DNA of 64,000 nt. Source: Neoroseomonas marina (lineage in GTDB: Bacteria; Pseudomonadota; Alphaproteobacteria; Acetobacterales; Acetobacteraceae). The translations under genes were made by a program, and so were the position numbers. Where the stretch lies: the NCBI RefSeq assembly GCF_012927745.1, contig NZ_JABBKX010000001.1, forward strand, positions 806,001-870,000. The letters are read 5' to 3'. The notes under the pieces were generated by a model. It made no database searches and was not told the DNA's origin. It saw nothing but the letters and a program-made list of their open reading frames with translations. Positions 1 through 9,206 of this stretch are shown here, one piece after another. Numbering within the stretch: position 1 is the stretch's first letter; every line of letters begins with the position of its first letter.

Positions 1-122
1 TGCCGAAGCCGCGGCGCGGCCTGTGACTTTCATTTGTTGCGATAGCGGCCCCGGACCGGCCTTATGGTCCGCCGGGCGTCGCCTCGCCGCGCCGCCCGGG
101 ACACGGCAGCACGGGAGCGCCC

Positions 123-923
123 ATGGACTGGAACACCCTCTCGGCCGAGGACGCAGCCCGCCTGATCCTGGACCACCGGGAGCGCGGCGCGCCCCTGCCC
201 GTGCCGCCGCCCGCCGAACGGCCCGCCGGCATCGCGCAGGCCTATGCCATCCAGGAAGCGCTCCAGGCTCTGATCGAGGCGCGCGGCGCGCGGCCCATCG
301 GCTGGAAGATCGGCTGCACCAACGCCGCCGCGCGGGCGCATCTCGGCCTCGACGGGCCCTTCTACGGCCGCCTGTATGACGCGGTGACCGAACCCTCCCC
401 GGCCGACTTCCCCGCCCTGCCCGGCTTCTTCCGGGTCTTCGAGCCCGAGATCGGCCTGCGCATCGCCCGCGACCTGCCGCCCACCGGTGCGCCCTATGAC
501 GCCGCGGCCATCGCGGCCGCGACCGACGCCCTGGTTCCGGCGATCGAGATCGTCGGATCGCGCCTCGAACCCTGGACCGAGGCCGGGGCGGCGCTGGTCA
601 CCGCCGACAATGCCTCGCACGGCTGCTGGGTGCATGGGACGCCCGTGACGGACTGGACCGCCTTCGACCCCATGGACAGCCCCATCGCCCTGCAGGTCGA
701 CGGCGGGGAACCGGTCCTGGGGCGGGGCCGCAACGTCGATGGCGGGCCCTTCGGCGCTGCCGCTTGGCTGGCCAATGCGCTGGCGGCCAAGGGGCGCTAC
801 CTCCGGGCAGGGGACTTCGTCTCCACCGGCACGGTCGCGCCCCCGGTCGCAGTCGGCGCGGGGCAGACGGCGCGGGCGGATTTCGGTGCCCTCGGCATGG
901 TGGAGGTCCGGATCGGCGCCTGA
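123..923 (+). CDS. 2-keto-4-pentenoate hydratase / FAH-family protein
   Basis: A 266-residue protein resembling the MhpD/HpaH branch of the fumarylacetoacetate hydrolase superfamily, whose members add water to 2-hydroxypenta-2,4-dienoates or decarboxylate related keto acids in aromatic meta-cleavage. Family-like segments are visible: GWKIGCTN near residue 60, the metal-binding type stretch EPEIGLRIARDLP near 105, VPAIEIVGSR near 140 and a DNASHG stretch near 160. The length is normal for the family. No aromatic-degradation partners lie nearby, so the substrate cannot be assigned from context; it is a lone gene upstream of ndk. The ATG is preceded by a purine-rich stretch. The family call is fairly secure; the exact reaction is inference. 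Confidence 0.8.
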   Translation: MDWNTLSAEDAARLILDHRERGAPLPVPPPAERPAGIAQAYAIQEALQALIEARGARPIGWKIGCTNAAARAHLGLDGPFYGRLYDAVTEPSPADFPALPGFFRVFEPEIGLRIARDLPPTGAPYDAAAIAAATDALVPAIEIVGSRLEPWTEAGAALVTADNASHGCWVHGTPVTDWTAFDPMDSPIALQVDGGEPVLGRGRNVDGGPFGAAAWLANALAAKGRYLRAGDFVSTGTVAPPVAVGAGQTARADFGALGMVEVRIGA

Positions 924-1020
924 TCGGGCCTCCCGCGGGGGCTTGGGGCTTGCGCCGGGGCCGTTCCCCGCCTATCCGGCGCCCGCCTGAATTCCCGCGA
1001 ACGCACAAGGACCGCCAGCC

Positions 1021-1443
1021 ATGGCCATCGAGCGCACCTTCTCCATCATCAAGCCCGACGCGACCCGCCGCAACCTGACCGGCGCCATCAACGCCATCTT
1101 CGAGAAGAACGGCCTGCGCATCGTGGCCCAGAAGCGCGTGTGGATGTCCCGCGCGCACGCCAAGAAGTTCTACGAGGTGCACGCCGCCCGTCCCTTCTAC
1201 AACGACCTGGTGGACTTCATGGTCTCCGGCCCGGTCGTGGTGCAGGTGCTCGAGGGCGAGGATGCCGTGGCGAAGAACCGCGAGCTGATGGGCGCGACCA
1301 ACCCGGCCAATGCCGCCGAGGGCACCATCCGCAAGCTGTACGCCGAGAGCATCGAGGCGAACTCGGTCCATGGTTCGGACAGCCTCGAGAACGCGGCGAT
1401 CGAGATCGCCTACTTCTTCGCCGGCACCGAGATCGTCGGCTGA
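1021..1443 (+). CDS. ndk: Nucleoside diphosphate kinase
   Basis: A 140-residue cytoplasmic enzyme that transfers the gamma-phosphate of ATP to other nucleoside diphosphates through a phosphohistidine. The protein opens with the typical [11 protein letters not shown] strand and carries the active-site histidine in the NSVHGSDS motif (His117). Length is standard. An AAGGA ribosome-binding site lies about 8 bases before the ATG. The position beside purN and purM groups it with nucleotide metabolism, although purN and purM face the other way. A strong GC hairpin follows the stop codon. Confidence 0.97.
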   Translation: MAIERTFSIIKPDATRRNLTGAINAIFEKNGLRIVAQKRVWMSRAHAKKFYEVHAARPFYNDLVDFMVSGPVVVQVLEGEDAVAKNRELMGATNPANAAEGTIRKLYAESIEANSVHGSDSLENAAIEIAYFFAGTEIVG

Positions 1444-1453
1444 TCCTCCGGCG

Positions 1454-1475
1454 GGCGGGGGGCCTGCCCCCCGCC
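1454..1475 (+). terminator. GC hairpin after ndk
   Basis: Perfect 10-bp inverted repeat (GGCGGGGGGC / GCCCCCCGCC) with a 2-base loop, starting 10 bases after the ndk stop. There is no T-run, so it may slow or protect transcripts rather than act as a textbook intrinsic terminator. A second perfect 8-bp GC hairpin follows at 1527-1544. Confidence 0.55.
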
Positions 1476-1583
1476 GCCCTGCCGGCCCTGAGGCCGGCCG
1501 CGCCGTCGTGGCGCCCAAACGCGAACGGCGCCCCAGGGGGCGCCGCAGCGTCTCATCCGATCAAGGATCCATGCCCCGCACCG

Positions 1584-1600
1584 CCCGGCCCGAAGCCGGG
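1584..1600 (-). terminator. Hairpin after the oxidase subunit IV gene
   Basis: Short inverted repeat CCCGGC-(5 nt)-GCCGGG about 20 bases downstream of the stop of the leftward gene ending at 1621. No clear U-tract. Probable 3'-end structure of the purM-purN-subunit IV transcript. Confidence 0.35.
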
Positions 1601-1620
1601 AGGGCGCGGTCCTGCGCGCG

Positions 1621-1782
1621 TCAGCGCACCAGGAACAGGTACATCAGGACCAGGACGACGATGCAGGCGCCGGTCGACCAGGTCACGAAGGAGGTGAAGC
1701 CCTCCCACGAGCGCTCGCGGTCGGCCAGGATGTCCGCGGACTTCACTTCGACGAAATCATAGTGGGTCTGCTGCTCGGCCAC
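1621..1782 (-). CDS. aa3-type cytochrome c oxidase subunit IV (small, single-TM)
   Basis: A 53-residue protein starting at GTG with a GAGGA ribosome-binding site 6 bases upstream. The N-terminal half is polar (HYDFVEVKSADI) and the C-terminal half is one membrane segment (roughly residues 38-52, CIVVLVLMYLFLV). Size, order and sequence resemble the bacterial aa3-type cytochrome oxidase subunit IV family of alphaproteobacteria (COX4_pro_2), a small accessory subunit of the inner-membrane terminal oxidase. It sits 28 bases downstream of purN and probably shares its transcript. No other oxidase subunit gene is in the window, so the link to a particular oxidase is from family knowledge only. Confidence 0.75.
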   Translation of the reverse strand: MAEQQTHYDFVEVKSADILADRERSWEGFTSFVTWSTGACIVVLVLMYLFLVR

Positions 1783-1810
1783 GGCGCGTCCTCGGGAAGC
1801 TATCTCTGGA

Positions 1811-2488
1811 TCAGCGTTTAGAAAGGCCGGGCGCGGACGGCAAGGGGTTCGCGAGGCTCCCGGTCGCCCACGGCGCATCCGATATGCCGGCCCGGCCACC
1901 TTCGACCCGAACCCGCCCAGCTGCAAGCCAGGCCAGGGCGGCGGGGTAGATGCGATGCTCCTCGGCCAGGACCCGGGCGGCCAGGGCCGCTTCGCTGTCC
2001 CCCGGCAGCACCGGAACGGCCGCCTGGGCCAGGATCGGCCCCTCATCCACCCCGGCGGTGACCAGGTGGACGGTGCAGCCATGCAGCCGCACCCCGGCAG
2101 CCAGCGCCCGGGCATGCGTGTCGAGGCCGGGGAAAGACGGCAGCAGGGAGGGATGGACGTTGATCATCCGGCCCTCCCAGCGCGTCACGAAGGCCTCGGT
2201 GAGCACCCGCATGAAGCCGGCCAGCGCGATGATCTCCGCGCCGTGGCGGGCGATCTCGGCTTCCATCGCGGCCTCGAATCCGGCCCGGTCGCCCTTGAAG
2301 GCCCGGCTTTCGACCACCGCTGTTGCCACGCCGCGGGACGCGGCATGGGCCAGACCCGCCGCATCCGGGCGATTGGACAGAACCAGGGCGATCTCGGCCG
2401 GATAGGACGGATCCTCCGCGGCGGCGAGCAGCGCCGCCATGTTCGACCCGCGACCGGAGATCAGCACGGCGACACGGGTGCGGGTCAT
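1811..2488 (-). CDS. purN: Phosphoribosylglycinamide formyltransferase
   Basis: A 225-residue enzyme of de novo purine synthesis that formylates GAR using 10-formyl-tetrahydrofolate. The N-terminus has VAVLISGRGSNMAALL, the phosphate-binding SGxGSN motif; the catalytic region includes INVHPSLLPSFPG (Asn-His of the active site) and the later VDEGPILAQ segment supplies the conserved Asp. The ATG chosen gives the normal N-terminus; it lies 61 bases after purM in the same direction. The C-terminal tail of about 20 residues is longer than in compact homologues. Probably co-transcribed with purM. Confidence 0.96.
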   Translation of the reverse strand: MTRTRVAVLISGRGSNMAALLAAAEDPSYPAEIALVLSNRPDAAGLAHAASRGVATAVVESRAFKGDRAGFEAAMEAEIARHGAEIIALAGFMRVLTEAFVTRWEGRMINVHPSLLPSFPGLDTHARALAAGVRLHGCTVHLVTAGVDEGPILAQAAVPVLPGDSEAALAARVLAEEHRIYPAALAWLAAGRVRVEGGRAGISDAPWATGSLANPLPSAPGLSKR

Positions 2489-2549
2489 GCGCGGTGCCCC
2501 GCCGACCACCGCGCAGCCGAGCGCCACCGGGCCCGAAGTGCAGGAGGCG

Positions 2550-3626
2550 TCACGCCGGCCAGCCGGGCCGCAGGTTCTCGAAGCGCACGCGGGCCTCGCC
2601 CGCGCCGGCTTCGATGTGGCCGATGCGGCTGACCGTCTCGCCATGCTCGGACAGCAGGGCGGCGGCCTTCTCGGCGGCCTCGGGCGCGACCACCACGGCC
2701 ATGCCGATCCCGCAGTTGAAGACGCGCAGCATCTCCTCCGCCGCCACCTCGCCAACCCGGGCGAGCCAGCCGAAGACCGGCGCCGGCGCCCAGGCCGCGG
2801 CGTCGATGACCGCGACCGCGCCCTCGGGCAGCACGCGCGGCAGGTTGCCGGGCAACCCGCCGCCGGTGATGTGGGCCGCGGCCTTCAGCAGCCCCGCACG
2901 ATGCAGCGCGAGCAGCGGCTTCACATAGATGCGCGTGGGTTCCAGCAACGCCTGTCCCAGCGTCTTGCCCGCCGCGAAGGGCGCCGGCGCATCGAAGCCG
3001 CCATTCGACCGCTCGAGGATCCGCCGCACCAGGGAGAAGCCGTTGGAATGCACGCCCGAAGCGGCGAGGCCCAGCACCACGTCGCCGGGGCCGACATCGC
3101 CCCGCGGCAGCAGCGCATCGCGTTCCGCCGCGCCGACCGAGAAGCCCGCGAGGTCGTAGTCGCCCTTCGCGTACATCCCCGGCATCTCGGCGGTCTCGCC
3201 GCCCACCAGGGCGCAGCCGGCGATGCGGCAGCCCTCGGCGATGCCGGCGACCACGTCGCGCGCGGCGGCGACCTCGAGCTTCCCGGTCGCGAAATAGTCG
3301 AGGAAGAAGAGCGGTTCCGCCCCCTGCACCACCAGGTCGTTCACGCACATGGCAACCAGGTCGATGCCGACCGTCGCATGGATCCCCGCGTCGATCGCGA
3401 CGCGCAGCTTGGTGCCCACGCCGTCGGTCGAGGAGACCAGCACCGGATCCTTGAATCCCGCGGCCTTGAGGTCGAACAGCGCGCCGAAGCCGCCGAGCCC
3501 GCCCATGGTGCCCGGGCGGTCCGTGGCGCGGGCCAGCGGCTTGATCGCGTCGACGAGCGCATCGCCGGCCTCGATGTCGACGCCGGCGGCGCGGTAGGTC
3601 AGGGGGGAAGACGGGGAACTGGTCAG
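2550..3626 (-). CDS. purM: Phosphoribosylformylglycinamidine cyclo-ligase (AIR synthetase)
   Basis: A 358-residue ATP-dependent cyclase converting FGAM to AIR in purine synthesis. Family segments include [15 protein letters not shown] at the N-terminus, [45 protein letters not shown] and the glycine-rich [13 protein letters not shown]. The start is unusual: no ATG, GTG or TTG lies between the conserved YRAAGVD and a well-placed GGAGG five bases before a CTG at 3624-3626. The alternative is a GTG at 3660-3662, adding 12 residues but placing that GGAGG inside the coding region. I chose the CTG because of the ribosome-binding site and family length. Followed by purN. Confidence 0.93.
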   Translation of the reverse strand: MTSSPSSPLTYRAAGVDIEAGDALVDAIKPLARATDRPGTMGGLGGFGALFDLKAAGFKDPVLVSSTDGVGTKLRVAIDAGIHATVGIDLVAMCVNDLVVQGAEPLFFLDYFATGKLEVAAARDVVAGIAEGCRIAGCALVGGETAEMPGMYAKGDYDLAGFSVGAAERDALLPRGDVGPGDVVLGLAASGVHSNGFSLVRRILERSNGGFDAPAPFAAGKTLGQALLEPTRIYVKPLLALHRAGLLKAAAHITGGGLPGNLPRVLPEGAVAVIDAAAWAPAPVFGWLARVGEVAAEEMLRVFNCGIGMAVVVAPEAAEKAAALLSEHGETVSRIGHIEAGAGEARVRFENLRPGWPA

Positions 3627-3719
3627 GGCGGCCTCCGATCGGGTATGGGCTGAGCCTGGCACCGCGGCATGGCGCCGCGAGGAGCCGGCGCCCAACGCCG
3701 GCACGGTATGGGGTATTCG

Positions 3720-4511
3720 ATGCCGCTCAAGGGTGGACTCGCGCGGGCGCGCGGAAAGAACCATGCGGCGTGGATGATCGCAACCGCCCTGCTGGCGGTC
3801 GCGGTCCCCATGGCCTCGGCGCGCGCGCAGGACACCGTCCCGACGCCCGGCCCCGCTGCAGCGCCCGTCACTGCCGCGCCAGCCGCCGCACCGGCGGCGA
3901 TCTCCTACGTCCAGCGCGGCGTCCCCGCGGAGGCGACGGCCGAGAACGGCGTCATCGCCCGCGAACGCGCCTTCGTCGCCGGCCGCCGCGCCGCCTGGGA
4001 CCGCATCGCCAGCGCGGCGGGCGTGACCCGCCAGCTCAGCGACGCGCAGATCGAATCCATGGTCGCCTCGATCATCATCGAGGAGGAACGAACCTCCCCC
4101 ACGCGGTATGCCGGGCGGATCACGGTCAATTTCGTTCCGTCCCGCGTGCGCGCCATCACCGGCAGCGCCGTGGCGGACGGCGGCGGTACGCCCGGTCCGG
4201 CCCCCGCCGGCACCGCGCCCGACGGCGATGCCCCGCCCCGCCCTGCGGCGCCGGTGCCGGTCGCCTCCACGGTCGAGGCCGTCGCGCTCTACGGATCCCT
4301 GAACGAATGGCTGGAACTGCGCCGGCGCCTGCGCGGCCAGGCGCGCATCGAGGTCACCGCGATCTCGACCGACCGGGCGCGGCTGCGGCTCGGCCTGCGG
4401 ACGGCGCCCGGCGTCGCGGCGCAGGAGCTCGCCCAGCAGGGGATCACCCTCGTGCCGGGCTCGGGGGCGCCGGGGGACGCCTGGCGCGTGGCGCTTGCCG
4501 GACGCTCCTGA
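3720..4511 (+). CDS. DUF2066-like secreted protein
   Basis: A 263-residue protein with an N-terminal signal peptide (basic start, hydrophobic core [18 protein letters not shown], cleavage near ARA-QD), followed by an Ala/Pro-rich linker and a domain of the DUF2066 type ([16 protein letters not shown], then [18 protein letters not shown]). A second Pro/Ala linker near residue 165 separates a C-terminal domain. The function of the family is unknown to me. It is the first gene of an operon with a CDP-alcohol phosphatidyltransferase, a PerM-like protein and hda, an order common in alphaproteobacteria. The ATG at 3720 gives the best signal peptide; in-frame ATGs at 3669 and 3708 are alternatives. 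Confidence 0.75.
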   Translation: MPLKGGLARARGKNHAAWMIATALLAVAVPMASARAQDTVPTPGPAAAPVTAAPAAAPAAISYVQRGVPAEATAENGVIARERAFVAGRRAAWDRIASAAGVTRQLSDAQIESMVASIIIEEERTSPTRYAGRITVNFVPSRVRAITGSAVADGGGTPGPAPAGTAPDGDAPPRPAAPVPVASTVEAVALYGSLNEWLELRRRLRGQARIEVTAISTDRARLRLGLRTAPGVAAQELAQQGITLVPGSGAPGDAWRVALAGRS

Positions 4512-5106
4512 CCAGCGCCCCCGCCGGACGGCCCTCCCGGCCTCGGGCGATGCCGAGGCGGGACTCTTCACCCTGCCCAACCTCATTACGCTGGGGCGGC
4601 TCTTTGCCGTGCCGGCGGCGGTCTGGCTGATGCTGCAGCACCGCCATGACGCCGCGTTCCTGGTCTTCGTCGGCGCCGGCATCTCGGACGCCATCGACGG
4701 CTGGCTCGCCCGCGTGCGCAACGCCCGCTCGGCGCTCGGCGCGCTGCTCGACCCGATCGCGGACAAGGCGCTGTTGGTGTCGGTCTACGTCACGCTGGCG
4801 GCGATGAACGTGCTGCCGGACTGGCTCGCCATCCTGGTGGTGTTCCGCGACCTGCTGATCGTCGGCGGGGTCATCCTGCTCTGGGTGCTCGGCGTGCCGG
4901 CGCGGATCAAGCCGCTTTTGATCTCGAAGGCGAACACCGCCGCGCAGATCGCGCTGGCGGCGCTGGCGCTGTTCCTCTCGGGCTGGCAGGTCTCGGCCCC
5001 CTTCCTGCTCGAGGCGATGATCCTGCTCGTCGCCGTGACCACCTTCGCTTCCGGCGCGGCGTATGTGATGCAGGCGGCACGGCTGACGGCAACGGGGGCG
5101 AAGTGA
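4495..5106 (+). CDS. CDP-alcohol phosphatidyltransferase (PgsA-like)
   Basis: A 203-residue integral membrane enzyme that condenses a CDP-diacylglycerol with an alcohol, most likely glycerol-3-phosphate, in phospholipid synthesis. The diagnostic motif D-(x)2-DG-(x)2-AR-(x)8-G-(x)3-D-(x)3-D is complete ([13 protein letters not shown], then [10 protein letters not shown]). About six hydrophobic helices follow. It starts at TTG, overlapping the previous gene by 17 bases, and its stop overlaps the GTG of the next gene (GTGA), which indicates translational coupling. Whether it makes phosphatidylglycerol-phosphate or cardiolipin cannot be settled from the sequence. Confidence 0.88.
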   Translation: MPDAPDQRPRRTALPASGDAEAGLFTLPNLITLGRLFAVPAAVWLMLQHRHDAAFLVFVGAGISDAIDGWLARVRNARSALGALLDPIADKALLVSVYVTLAAMNVLPDWLAILVVFRDLLIVGGVILLWVLGVPARIKPLLISKANTAAQIALAALALFLSGWQVSAPFLLEAMILLVAVTTFASGAAYVMQAARLTATGAK

Positions 5107-6275
5107 GCGACGCGTCCCGCCCGCCGGCCCGGCCCGAACCGCCGGGCCGCGTCCCCGCGCCGCCCGCGGCGCGCTTCCCGCCGCCGACCGCCCCGCGCAC
5201 CGCCACGCGCGCGCAGCGCACGAGCCTCGTCGTGGGCTTCGCCGCCGTCCTGCTGTTCAGCCTGTGGCTGTTCCAGGGAATCCTGACGCCCTTCGTCCTG
5301 GCCGCCGTCGTCGCCTATTTCCTCGACCCGCTGGCGACGCGGCTGACACGCATCGGGGTGCGCCGGAGCCTTGCCGCCTTCCTGCTGATCTTCCTGCTGA
5401 TGGCCTTCACCCTGGCGGCCGTGCTGTTGCTCTACCCGCTGATCCTCGCGCAGATCGGGGTGCTGGTGCAGCGGCTGCCGGCCTACATCTCGGGCGTCGG
5501 CACGCTGCTGCGCCACGGGCTCGAAAGGCTCGAGGAAGCGCTCGGCCCGGACATGGTGGACCAGCGCCTGCGCGACCTCGCGATCAACCAGGCGGCGACG
5601 ATGCTGTCCTGGCTCGGCACCGCGGCGACGCGGCTGATCGGCGGCGGCTTCGCGCTGTTCCAGGTCTTCACCCTGGTCGTCGTCGTGCCGGTCGTCGCCT
5701 TCTACCTGCTGCGGGACTGGCAGGTGATGCTCGGGCGCGTCGAATCCTGGCTGCCGCGACGCAACGCCAGCGTGCTCCGGCAACTGGCCAAGGACACCGA
5801 CCGCGTGCTCTCGGCCTGGCTGCGCGGGCAATTGCTGTGCTGCGCGGCGCTCGGCATCTTCTATGCCATCGCGCTGCAGGTGGTGGGGCTCGAGCTCGGC
5901 CTGACCATCGGCCTGATGGCCGGCATCCTGACCTTCATTCCCTATGTCGGCTCGCTCACCGGCTTCGCCGCCGCCGTGCTGCTGGCGATGGGCCAGTTCG
6001 GCACCTGGAACGAGGTGCTGATGGTCGTCGGCGTCTTCGTGGTCGGCCAGACGATCGAGGGCTACGTGATCTACCCCTACCTGCTCGGCGACCGGGTGGA
6101 ACTGCACGCGGTCTGGGTGATCTTCGCGCTGTTCGCCGGCGGCGTGGCCTTCGGCTTCCTCGGCGTGCTGCTGGCGGTGCCGATGGCCGCGGCACTCGGC
6201 GTCGTCGCGCGCTACTGGCTGCGCCGCTACCTCGAAAGCCCGCTCTACCTCGACCCGCCACGGACCGGCACGTGA
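5103..6275 (+). CDS. AI-2E family transporter (PerM/TqsA-like)
   Basis: A 390-residue polytopic membrane protein. After a Pro/Arg-rich cytoplasmic N-terminus of about 40 residues come two close helices, a long amphipathic region (residues about 110-190, with VDQRLRDLAIN) and a block of five to six helices including GILTFIPYVGSLTG and the TIEGYVIYPYLLGDRVELHAV segment, typical of the AI-2 exporter/PerM family. The transported substrate is unknown; members are implicated in permease or export roles. Its GTG start overlaps the upstream stop and its own stop overlaps the hda GTG by 4 bases. Confidence 0.88.
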   Translation: MSDASRPPARPEPPGRVPAPPAARFPPPTAPRTATRAQRTSLVVGFAAVLLFSLWLFQGILTPFVLAAVVAYFLDPLATRLTRIGVRRSLAAFLLIFLLMAFTLAAVLLLYPLILAQIGVLVQRLPAYISGVGTLLRHGLERLEEALGPDMVDQRLRDLAINQAATMLSWLGTAATRLIGGGFALFQVFTLVVVVPVVAFYLLRDWQVMLGRVESWLPRRNASVLRQLAKDTDRVLSAWLRGQLLCCAALGIFYAIALQVVGLELGLTIGLMAGILTFIPYVGSLTGFAAAVLLAMGQFGTWNEVLMVVGVFVVGQTIEGYVIYPYLLGDRVELHAVWVIFALFAGGVAFGFLGVLLAVPMAAALGVVARYWLRRYLESPLYLDPPRTGT

Positions 6276-7027
6276 GCCCGGCGCGGCGCCCCGCCGCGGC
6301 GCGGCAGTTCGCGCTGCCGCTCGCCCTGCCGGTCTCCTCCTCGCGCGCCGACCTGATCGAGGACGCTTCGAACGCCGAGGCGCTGGCCTGGCTGGACCAG
6401 CCGGAACGCTGGCCGGCCCGGCGGCTCGCGCTGTTCGGGCCCGAGGGCGTCGGCAAGACCCACATGGCCCGCGCTTTCGCCGCCGCGCATCGTTGGCATT
6501 GGCTCGAAGGCCCCGCCCTGCGCGGCCTGCAGGCGCCGGCGGGCGCCGGCATGGTGGTCGACGACGCCGATGCGGTACCTGACGAGCGGACCCTGCTGCA
6601 CCTTCTCAACCTTGCCGCGGAGCGCGGCGAGGGGCTGCTGCTGGTCGGGCGGGAAGCCCCATCCCGCTGGCCCGTCCGCCTGCCGGACCTGGCGAGCCGG
6701 CTGCGCGCCGTGACCGCCATCGGCATCGGCCATCCGGGCGAGGCGCTGCTCGGGGCGCTGTTGGCGAAGCTCTTTGCCGATCGGCAACTGCGCGTCGCCC
6801 CGGAGGTCCAGGCTTGGCTGCTCGCCCGCCTGCCGCGGGAGGCCGCGGCGCTGGCCGAAGCGGTCGCACGGCTGGATCGTGCCGCGCTGGTCGCCGGCCT
6901 GCCGGTCACCCGCCCCCTGGCCCGCGCCACTTTGGAGAGCTGGGAAGGCTTCGGTCCCGCACCGGGTGATGACGCTTCCGAGACAAATACCGCCGCGCCC
7001 TCGCCGCCCGTGCCGGCCCTGCTGTAG
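6272..7027 (+). CDS. hdaA: DnaA-related regulatory ATPase Hda
   Basis: A 251-residue AAA+ protein resembling DnaA domain III without the DNA-binding domain. It begins with FALPLALPVSSSRADL, similar to the clamp-binding N-terminus of Hda proteins, followed by the Walker A motif GPEGVGKTH near residue 55 and a Walker B-like VVDDADAV. Family role: with the loaded DNA clamp it promotes ATP hydrolysis by DnaA and so limits re-initiation. Starts at GTG within a 4-base overlap with the transporter gene. The operon position before ppk is typical of alphaproteobacteria. Confidence 0.85.
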   Translation: MSPARRPAAARQFALPLALPVSSSRADLIEDASNAEALAWLDQPERWPARRLALFGPEGVGKTHMARAFAAAHRWHWLEGPALRGLQAPAGAGMVVDDADAVPDERTLLHLLNLAAERGEGLLLVGREAPSRWPVRLPDLASRLRAVTAIGIGHPGEALLGALLAKLFADRQLRVAPEVQAWLLARLPREAAALAEAVARLDRAALVAGLPVTRPLARATLESWEGFGPAPGDDASETNTAAPSPPVPALL

Positions 7028-7036
7028 TCTCGGCCC

Positions 7037-9202
7037 ATGAACGACGCCCTCCCGACTGCCACGGAGGAGGCCGAGGCCCTCCTCTCCAGCCCCGCGCGCT
7101 ACATCAACCGGGAACTCTCCTGGCTCGCCTTCAACCAGCGGGTCCTCGAGGAAGCGGCCAACCCGCATCATCCGCTGCTGGAACGGCTCCGCTTCGTGGC
7201 GATCTCGGCCTCGAACCTCGACGAGTTCTACTCGGTGCGCGTCGCCGGCCTGGTGGGGCAGGAACGTGCCGGCATCGGCAAGCTCAGCCACGACGGCAAG
7301 ACGCCGACGCAGCAGCTCGCCGCCATCCATGAACGGGCGCAGGCGCTGATCAACGGCCAGCAGCAGGCCTGGAGCAATCTGCGCGAGCTGCTGCGCGGCG
7401 CGGGCGTCGTCGTCTGCGAACCGGCCGAACTGGACGCCGCGGATCGCGAATGGCTCGACGGCGTGTTCATGGACCGCGTTTTCCCGGTGCTGACGCCGCT
7501 CGCGGTCGATCCGGCGCATCCGTTCCCCTTCATCGCCAACCTCGCGCTATGCATGGTGCTGAAGCTGGTGCGGGAGGAGGATGGCGGGACGATGCGCGCC
7601 CTGCTGCCGCTCTCCCCGCAGGTGCAGCGCTTCATCCGCCTGCCGCCGCGCGACGGATCGCGCGAGATCCGCTTCGTGCTGCTCGAGGACCTGATCGTCC
7701 TCTTCCTCGATCGCCTGTTCCCCGGCTTCATCCCCGCCGAGAGCGGCCTGTTCCGCGTCATCCGCGACACCGACGTCGAGTTCGAGGAAGAGGCCGAGGA
7801 CCTGGTGCGGTCCTACGAGACCGCGCTGAAGCGCCGCCGCCGCGGCCGCCCGATCCGACTGTCCGTCACCGCCGCGACGCCGGCCGACATGATGGACTTC
7901 GTCGCGGAGGAACTGCAGGCGCCGAAGTCGGAACTCTTCGTCGTGGAGGGGCTGCTCGGCCTGTCGGACCTCACGCAGTTGATCGTCGACGATCGGCCGG
8001 ACCTGCTCTTCACGCCCTACACGCCGCGCTTCCCCGAACGCATCCTCGATTATGCGGGGGATTGCTTCGCGGCGATCAAGGCGAAGGACATCGTCGTCCA
8101 CCACCCCTACGAATCCTTCGACGTGGTGGTGCAGTTCCTGCGCCAGGCGGCGCGCGACCCCAACGTCGTCGCAATCAAGCAGACGCTGTACCGCACGACG
8201 CGCGACAGCCCGATCGCCAAGGCGCTGATCGAGGCGGCCGAGGCCGGCAAGTCCGTCACCGGCATCGTCGAGCTGAAGGCCCGCTTCGACGAGGAGCGCA
8301 ACATCGCCCTGGCACGCGAGCTGGAAGCCGCGGGCGTGCAGGTCGTCTACGGCTTCGTCGAGCTGAAGACGCACGCCAAGGTCTCGCTGGTGGTCCGCCG
8401 CGAAGGCGCGCAGCTGCGGTCCTACGCGCATTTCGGCACCGGCAACTACCACCCGGTCACCGCGCGCATCTACACCGACCTGTCCTACTTCACCGCCGAC
8501 CCGGCGCTGACGCGCGACGCGGCGAAGCTGTTCAACTTCATGACCGGCTATGCGCGGCCCGAGACGATGGAGAAGCTCGCCTTCTCCCCCCTCACCATCC
8601 GCCCGACGCTGCTCGGCCTGATCGAACGGGAAATCGCCTTCGCGAAGGAAGGCAAGCCTGCCGCGATCTGGATCAAGATGAATTCGCTGGTCGACGAGAC
8701 GCTGATCGACGCGCTCTACGCCGCATCGCGCGCCGGCGTGAAGGTCGATGCCGTGATCCGCGGCATCTGCTGCCTGCGACCGGGCGTGCGCGGGCTGAGC
8801 GAGAACATCCGCGTCAAGTCGATCGTCGGGCGCTTCCTGGAACATTCCCGCGTCTGCGCCTTCGGCAACGGGCATCGCCTGCCGTCCCGCCGCGCCAAGG
8901 TGTTCATCAGCAGCGCGGACTGGATGGCGCGCAACATGGATTGGCGCGTGGAAACGATGGTGCCGGTCGAGAACCCCACCGTGCACGCGCAGGTTCTCGA
9001 CCAGATCATGGTCGTGAACATGAAGGATTCGATGCAGTCCTGGCAGCTCGGCCCGGATGGCGAATGGACCCGCCTCGCCCCCGGGGAGAAGCCGGTGTCG
9101 GCGCACGAGTATTTCATGACCAACCCATCCCTGTCGGGGCGGGGCAGCGCGCTCAAGGGCACGCAGCGCCGACCGCGACAGGACCGGGTGATGCAGGACT
9201 GA
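7037..9202 (+). CDS. ppk1: Polyphosphate kinase 1
   Basis: A 721-residue enzyme that reversibly polymerises the ATP gamma-phosphate into polyphosphate. The N-terminal domain starts with [19 protein letters not shown], the family signature; catalytic histidines lie in [13 protein letters not shown] (His446) and [12 protein letters not shown] (His603), matching the two essential histidines of E. coli PPK1. The [15 protein letters not shown] segment completes the active site. It begins 9 bases after hda and is followed after 4 bases by a Ppx/GppA gene, so synthesis and breakdown of polyphosphate are encoded together. Confidence 0.97.
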   Translation: MNDALPTATEEAEALLSSPARYINRELSWLAFNQRVLEEAANPHHPLLERLRFVAISASNLDEFYSVRVAGLVGQERAGIGKLSHDGKTPTQQLAAIHERAQALINGQQQAWSNLRELLRGAGVVVCEPAELDAADREWLDGVFMDRVFPVLTPLAVDPAHPFPFIANLALCMVLKLVREEDGGTMRALLPLSPQVQRFIRLPPRDGSREIRFVLLEDLIVLFLDRLFPGFIPAESGLFRVIRDTDVEFEEEAEDLVRSYETALKRRRRGRPIRLSVTAATPADMMDFVAEELQAPKSELFVVEGLLGLSDLTQLIVDDRPDLLFTPYTPRFPERILDYAGDCFAAIKAKDIVVHHPYESFDVVVQFLRQAARDPNVVAIKQTLYRTTRDSPIAKALIEAAEAGKSVTGIVELKARFDEERNIALARELEAAGVQVVYGFVELKTHAKVSLVVRREGAQLRSYAHFGTGNYHPVTARIYTDLSYFTADPALTRDAAKLFNFMTGYARPETMEKLAFSPLTIRPTLLGLIEREIAFAKEGKPAAIWIKMNSLVDETLIDALYAASRAGVKVDAVIRGICCLRPGVRGLSENIRVKSIVGRFLEHSRVCAFGNGHRLPSRRAKVFISSADWMARNMDWRVETMVPVENPTVHAQVLDQIMVVNMKDSMQSWQLGPDGEWTRLAPGEKPVSAHEYFMTNPSLSGRGSALKGTQRRPRQDRVMQD

Positions 9203-9206
9203 CAGC

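Noticed and set aside
1-122. Upstream segment of the window
   Set aside because: No gene end, promoter consensus or RNA feature could be supported here; overlapping open frames are low-complexity shadows.
3663-4766. Minus-strand frame extending upstream of purM
   Set aside because: The extension is antisense to the DUF2066 gene and pgsA and has no family similarity; purM homology begins near 3600.
5264-6271. A long plus-strand frame across the AI-2E transporter, continuous with hda
   Set aside because: Only the last part (from GTG 6272) encodes Hda; the preceding 336 codons are an alternative frame of the transporter gene.
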